A stretch of DNA of 64,000 nt from the NCBI GenBank assembly GCA_964577375.1, contig CAZNYW010000013.1, positions 16,218 through 80,217 on the forward strand, read 5' to 3'. The notes under the pieces are model-generated. The model ran no database searches. It was not told where the DNA came from and saw only the letters and a list, made by a program, of their open reading frames with translations. A program made the translations under genes and the position numbers. Source of the DNA: DATKUC01 sp964577375 (GTDB taxonomy: Bacteria; Spirochaetota; Spirochaetia; DSM-27196; DATKUC01). The first letter of the stretch is position 1; every line of letters starts with the position of its first letter. Shown here one piece after another: positions 61,425-64,000 of this stretch.

Positions 61425-61498
61425 TAGCCCTCCTGAGTTGGCCGGTCCTGATGTTCCCGCGCGGGCAAATCTCCGCCGGCGTCGCCGGGCCAACTGTA
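61425..61498 (-). promoter_or_regulatory. Structured 5' leader of the hybrid kinase gene
   Basis: Between the promoter and ATG the leader can fold as a three-way junction: outer stem AGTTGGCC/GGCCAACT (61495-61488 with 61443-61436, 8 bp), inner stem around CCGGC-GAC-GCCGG (61488-61476) and self-complementary CCCGCGCGGG (61465-61456). The outer stem ends three bases before the ribosome site. It does not match a riboswitch class I know. Confidence 0.4.
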
Positions 61499-61504
61499 CT
61501 AACG

Positions 61505-61533
61505 AGTATAGACCTCGCCGTATCGTTCCGCAA
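61505..61533 (-). promoter_or_regulatory. Sigma70 promoter of the hybrid kinase gene
   Basis: Minus strand TTGCGG (61533-61528), 17-bp spacer, TATACT (61510-61505). Transcription would start near 61498, giving a leader of about 74 bases. Confidence 0.65.
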
Positions 61534-61545
61534 ATGCGGTGCGTG

Positions 61546-62406
61546 CTATTTTTCGACCCGTATCGCTCCCTTGCGATCGAACTTCGAGGAGAATTCGTGA
61601 AGAAAGTCGAGCGGGGTGGTGACTGAGGTCGTTGCCTGAAGATGATAGTGCACAATGCCCAGCGCCGCCACCTTATCCAGAAGCTCGCGGCCCATTTCGA
61701 TGAAGTTGAGGGTGAGGGGAATTTGAACGTCAGTATCGTCACCCGCAGGAAGCTCCTGCGGTATTTCCGCTCTGCCCTCTCCCCAGATCCGGCCGTCCGC
61801 GGAGAACACGTAATCAATCGAACGAAAGGTGAGCGGAAATGAATTGGGGTTCCTCACCACTATGGTGAGCTTGAGCTTTGTTTCTATCAGATCGTACCGC
61901 TCGATCTTGAGCGATACAATCTGCAGCCCGGGCCCGTGGACGTTGGGAAAGGTACCCGACGATTCGGCTGTGAATCCTGCGCTCGGACCGCCGCCGGACC
62001 GGATCGCAAGCTCCGCACTGAAATGCCAGGCCGCGTCGCGCAGAGACTCATATCCTGGTACCAGGTCCTCCAGCGTGGACCGCCGTACGTCGAAGCGAAA
62101 CGGAATTTCTGTGGTCCCTCCGGCTGCCACCGACAGCGGTGCTGCGGTTCTGCGTTTGTCGATCGGTTTGTCCTCCACGCGCAGCGTCGCTGTCGTCATA
62201 TTGACCACGGCCGGAGAGTCGGCCGGGTTGGACACCCGGACCGAAAACGAGAATCGGACGGTGTCGATGTCGACTGCGGTGACCTCGGCCTTTGCAACCG
62301 TCGCTTCCGGCGGCCGGGCGGGGGTTTTTGCGGGCGGCGGCGAGGAACAGGCGGTCAGCGCGAGAACGATCACGCACAGGAGCAGGCTCGGACGGCGCAG
62401 ATGCAT
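61546..62406 (-). CDS. LEA14/WHy-domain lipoprotein
   Basis: 286 residues. Lipobox LALTAC near residue 20. Two tandem WHy-type (LEA_2) domains: KAEVTAVDIDTVRFSFSVRV, SNPADSPAVVNMTTATLRVE in the first; LKIERYDLIETKLKLTIVVR, NPNSFPLTFRSIDYVFSADG in the second, each with the N-P-N/D-S pattern of the family. Such proteins protect envelopes under stress; in bacteria they are often outer-membrane lipoproteins. ATG 62406 has a GAGGAT box upstream. Transcribed toward the hybrid kinase gene; independent promoter not seen. Confidence 0.85.
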   Translation of the reverse strand: MHLRRPSLLLCVIVLALTACSSPPPAKTPARPPEATVAKAEVTAVDIDTVRFSFSVRVSNPADSPAVVNMTTATLRVEDKPIDKRRTAAPLSVAAGGTTEIPFRFDVRRSTLEDLVPGYESLRDAAWHFSAELAIRSGGGPSAGFTAESSGTFPNVHGPGLQIVSLKIERYDLIETKLKLTIVVRNPNSFPLTFRSIDYVFSADGRIWGEGRAEIPQELPAGDDTDVQIPLTLNFIEMGRELLDKVAALGIVHYHLQATTSVTTPLDFLHEFSSKFDRKGAIRVEK

Positions 62407-62541
62407 GCAAAATCCTCCGTTCTCGATTATCGGAAACTATACCGGTGAGTGTGAATCCTCCGAATGCCCCTTGTTCACGAGGCCGCCGAGGCCTATGATG
62501 CACGGACGACCCCCGCTTCGGCGGGCGGCATGGGGTAGGGT

Positions 62542-63375
62542 GTGAAAACGGACGATTTTGGCGACCGTTACGGCAGCTGGGCGCTGATTGCCGGCGGTTC
62601 CGAGGGGCTCGGCGCCGAGTTTGCTCGTCAGCTCGCTCATGCAGGGCTGAATCTCATTCTCGTTGCCCGGCGCAGCGAACTGCTCAATCGTACGGCGGAG
62701 GGCCTTCACGAGGAGTTTCTCGTCGAGGTTCGCACCTTCGTTCTGGACCTTTCCGAACAGGCCGACGTCCAGCACCTGATAGATCATACCGTAGATCTCG
62801 ACGTCGGCCTGCTTGTCTGCAACGTCGCGCTCTCGCCGATCGGTCGATATCTCGATGTTCCCCTTTCCGTTCACACGCAGCTTCTCAATCTCAACTGCCG
62901 CACCCCGTCGCTTCTTGCGCACGCGTTCGGCGAAAGAATGATAGAGAGAGGCCGCGGCGGAATTGTCTTTCTTTCATCGATGGGCAGCTTCCACGGAGCC
63001 GAGCTCGTCGGCCACTATTCGGCGTCGAAGGCCTATCTTCGCGTGCTCGCCGAATCTCTCTGGGCTGAACTGCGCCCGCAGGGAGTGGACGTGATTGCCT
63101 CCTGCGCCGGGCCTGTCCGGACGCCGACCTATCTGCAGGATTCGCCGCGCCACCCGCGCTGGCTGACCGTTCCGGAGATGGACTGCGCGCCGGTTGTTTC
63201 GCAGACGCTGGACGCGCTTGGGAGAAAGCCTGTTGTCGTGCCGGGTCTGGTGAACAAGATTACGGGCTTCCTGGTAGGCCACCTTCTGTCACGGCGGGTG
63301 GCCATCGGGCTGACCTCAGCCGGAACCCGCGCGATGTATCCGCAGTTCAAGCGGCGGCTCAGGGTTCGCCGCTAA
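62542..63375 (+). CDS. Short-chain dehydrogenase
   Basis: 277 residues. WALIAGGSEGLGAEFARQLA is the nucleotide motif, LLVCNVALSPIGRYLDVPLS stands in the NNAG place (CNVA), IVFLSSMGSFHGAELVGHYS has Ser and Tyr, then ASKAYLRVLAESLW with Lys. The group resembles hydroxysteroid or 3-ketoacyl reductases. GTG 62542 has GGGTAGGG upstream. Its 3' end overlaps the ERG2-like gene on the other strand by 4 bp. A steroid or sterol link with that neighbour is tempting but unproven. Confidence 0.87.
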   Translation: MKTDDFGDRYGSWALIAGGSEGLGAEFARQLAHAGLNLILVARRSELLNRTAEGLHEEFLVEVRTFVLDLSEQADVQHLIDHTVDLDVGLLVCNVALSPIGRYLDVPLSVHTQLLNLNCRTPSLLAHAFGERMIERGRGGIVFLSSMGSFHGAELVGHYSASKAYLRVLAESLWAELRPQGVDVIASCAGPVRTPTYLQDSPRHPRWLTVPEMDCAPVVSQTLDALGRKPVVVPGLVNKITGFLVGHLLSRRVAIGLTSAGTRAMYPQFKRRLRVRR

Positions 63376-64000
63376 CCGCGAGGCTCCACGTCCGTCGGCG
63401 CCGCGCGTCTCGTCTCACCTGTTCCATTCCCGTCGAGACTATCCGCACCCACCGCCTCCTCCTCCGTGACCGACGGTCTCGACCTCCGGGAAAGTTCCCG
63501 CGGCGGCGGCGGTACCAGCCGTTTTGTTACCCGGGATCCGATGCGTGACATCGGGATTGCGGCAAGCCTCTTGAAGGGAATCCAGAACGGGTAGTCGTGA
63601 TTGTGTTTCGCTCCCCAGTGGCGGCCGATAAGCGTCGTGTAGATCGCGAGAGTCTGTTTCACCGCCATGAAGTCGCGCGCGCTCAGGATCTCATCGGCGA
63701 TCCCGAAGGGAATGCTCCGGTAGATCGGGCCCCGGGCGTACTCGACGGCCCAGACGCCGTCGGTGAAGTTCATTCCCACCGCCTGACGCCTGCCGACGTA
63801 GATCCGCGCGCCGGGCTTGTAGATGCGCTTCTCGAACTGCCCCTCGGCGTAATACCAGGTCTCGCCGTCGATAATGGTGTCCCAGAAGGCAACATGGTGG
63901 CGGCCCGAGTGGCCTTCCGAACCGATGGGTGTACCCCAGATCATTATGTACTCGTACAGCGAGGCGAAGTAGAGCTTCATCTGGATCATCGCGCCGCCGG
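63372..64000 (-). CDS. ERG2/sigma-1-receptor family protein (partial, runs off window)
   Basis: About 209 codons, open at the right edge; the N-terminus is outside. The text GGAMIQMKLYFASLYEYIMI, WGTPIGSEGHSGRHH, FEKRIYKPGARIYVGRRQAV, VWAVEYARGPIYRSIPFGIA and SARDFMAVKQTLAIYTTLIG follows the ERG2/sigma-1-receptor pattern (GGAM..M, EY...GT.IG.EGHSG, EY.RG..). The fungal enzyme moves the C8 double bond of sterols; sigma-1 receptor is a ligand-binding homologue. The C-terminal 50 residues are an Arg/Pro/Glu-rich tail not typical of the family. Assignment is from motif memory. Confidence 0.78.
   Translation of the reverse strand, partial: GGAMIQMKLYFASLYEYIMIWGTPIGSEGHSGRHHVAFWDTIIDGETWYYAEGQFEKRIYKPGARIYVGRRQAVGMNFTDGVWAVEYARGPIYRSIPFGIADEILSARDFMAVKQTLAIYTTLIGRHWGAKHNHDYPFWIPFKRLAAIPMSRIGSRVTKRLVPPPPRELSRRSRPSVTEEEAVGADSLDGNGTGETRRAAPTDVEPRG

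Noticed and set aside
1..64000. CRISPR arrays, tRNA/rRNA genes, insertion sequences, prophage genes
   Set aside because: I saw no repeat-spacer pattern, no cloverleaf, no transposase or phage protein motifs on either strand; a tRNAscan or ISfinder search would be decisive.

Overview
The window is high-GC bacterial DNA, densely coded on both strands, and free of rRNA, tRNA, CRISPR arrays and recognisable transposases. My best inference is a free-living spirochaete (Spirochaetota). The reasons are two sugar-binding proteins whose mature ends read AGQKE and GGTKEQ straight after the signal peptide, a CheX phosphatase, a high load of one- and two-component regulators, and several exported proteins of unknown family. 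No database search was possible, so the phylum is inferred.

Layout. 1-8 kb: an edge-truncated sugar-binding protein, a gutted alpha-amylase, exported proteins, a Sir2 deacylase, an ArsR-type regulator behind a textbook promoter and hairpin, and a broken GntR/LacI chimera. 8-12 kb: DoxX, CheX, a two-gene ABC exporter, an oxidoreductase and an MliC-type lipoprotein. 12.8-18.4 kb: a catabolic run (SDR, class I aldolase, PfkB kinase, aldo/keto reductase) that reads into a NarL-type kinase/regulator pair. 18.7-26.8 kb: a dehydrogenase, a Kup K+ transporter with an in-frame UGA, an MFS protein, an acyltransferase, an autoregulated LacI regulator with two identical operators, and an Ada-Ogt DNA-repair fusion. 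27-29.5 kb: a PAS/HisKA_2 kinase and a REC-PAS protein. 30-38 kb: MFS, a sugar-modification trio (DegT aminotransferase, RmlD-like reductase, GHMP kinase), then a divergent sugar ABC importer without its ATPase. 38-50 kb: a giant WD40/transglutaminase/TPR protein, GNAT, anchored MsrB, PanE, GH105, SDR, NhaD, an amidohydrolase and membrane proteins.

The most coherent system is at 50.2-61.5 kb. A sigma54 activator (NtrC type, GAFTGA present) sits between two sigma54 promoters. One drives a four-gene operon: a chemoreceptor that lacks the CheA-binding hairpin tip, a short normal chemoreceptor, a membrane histidine kinase and an HD-GYP response regulator. The other, divergent, drives a REC-DUF3369-HD-GYP protein. 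A 20-bp palindrome lies about 109 bp upstream of the first start site, where an activator site is expected. A PAS/PAS hybrid kinase with a possibly structured leader follows. I read this as a sigma54-controlled module linking chemotaxis-like sensing to cyclic-di-GMP turnover.

A second theme is decay by internal deletion or nonsense mutation: amylase, GntR/LacI, kup, the tip-less receptor and a C-terminal anchor remnant. The right edge holds part of an ERG2/sigma-1-receptor family protein, which is unusual in bacteria.
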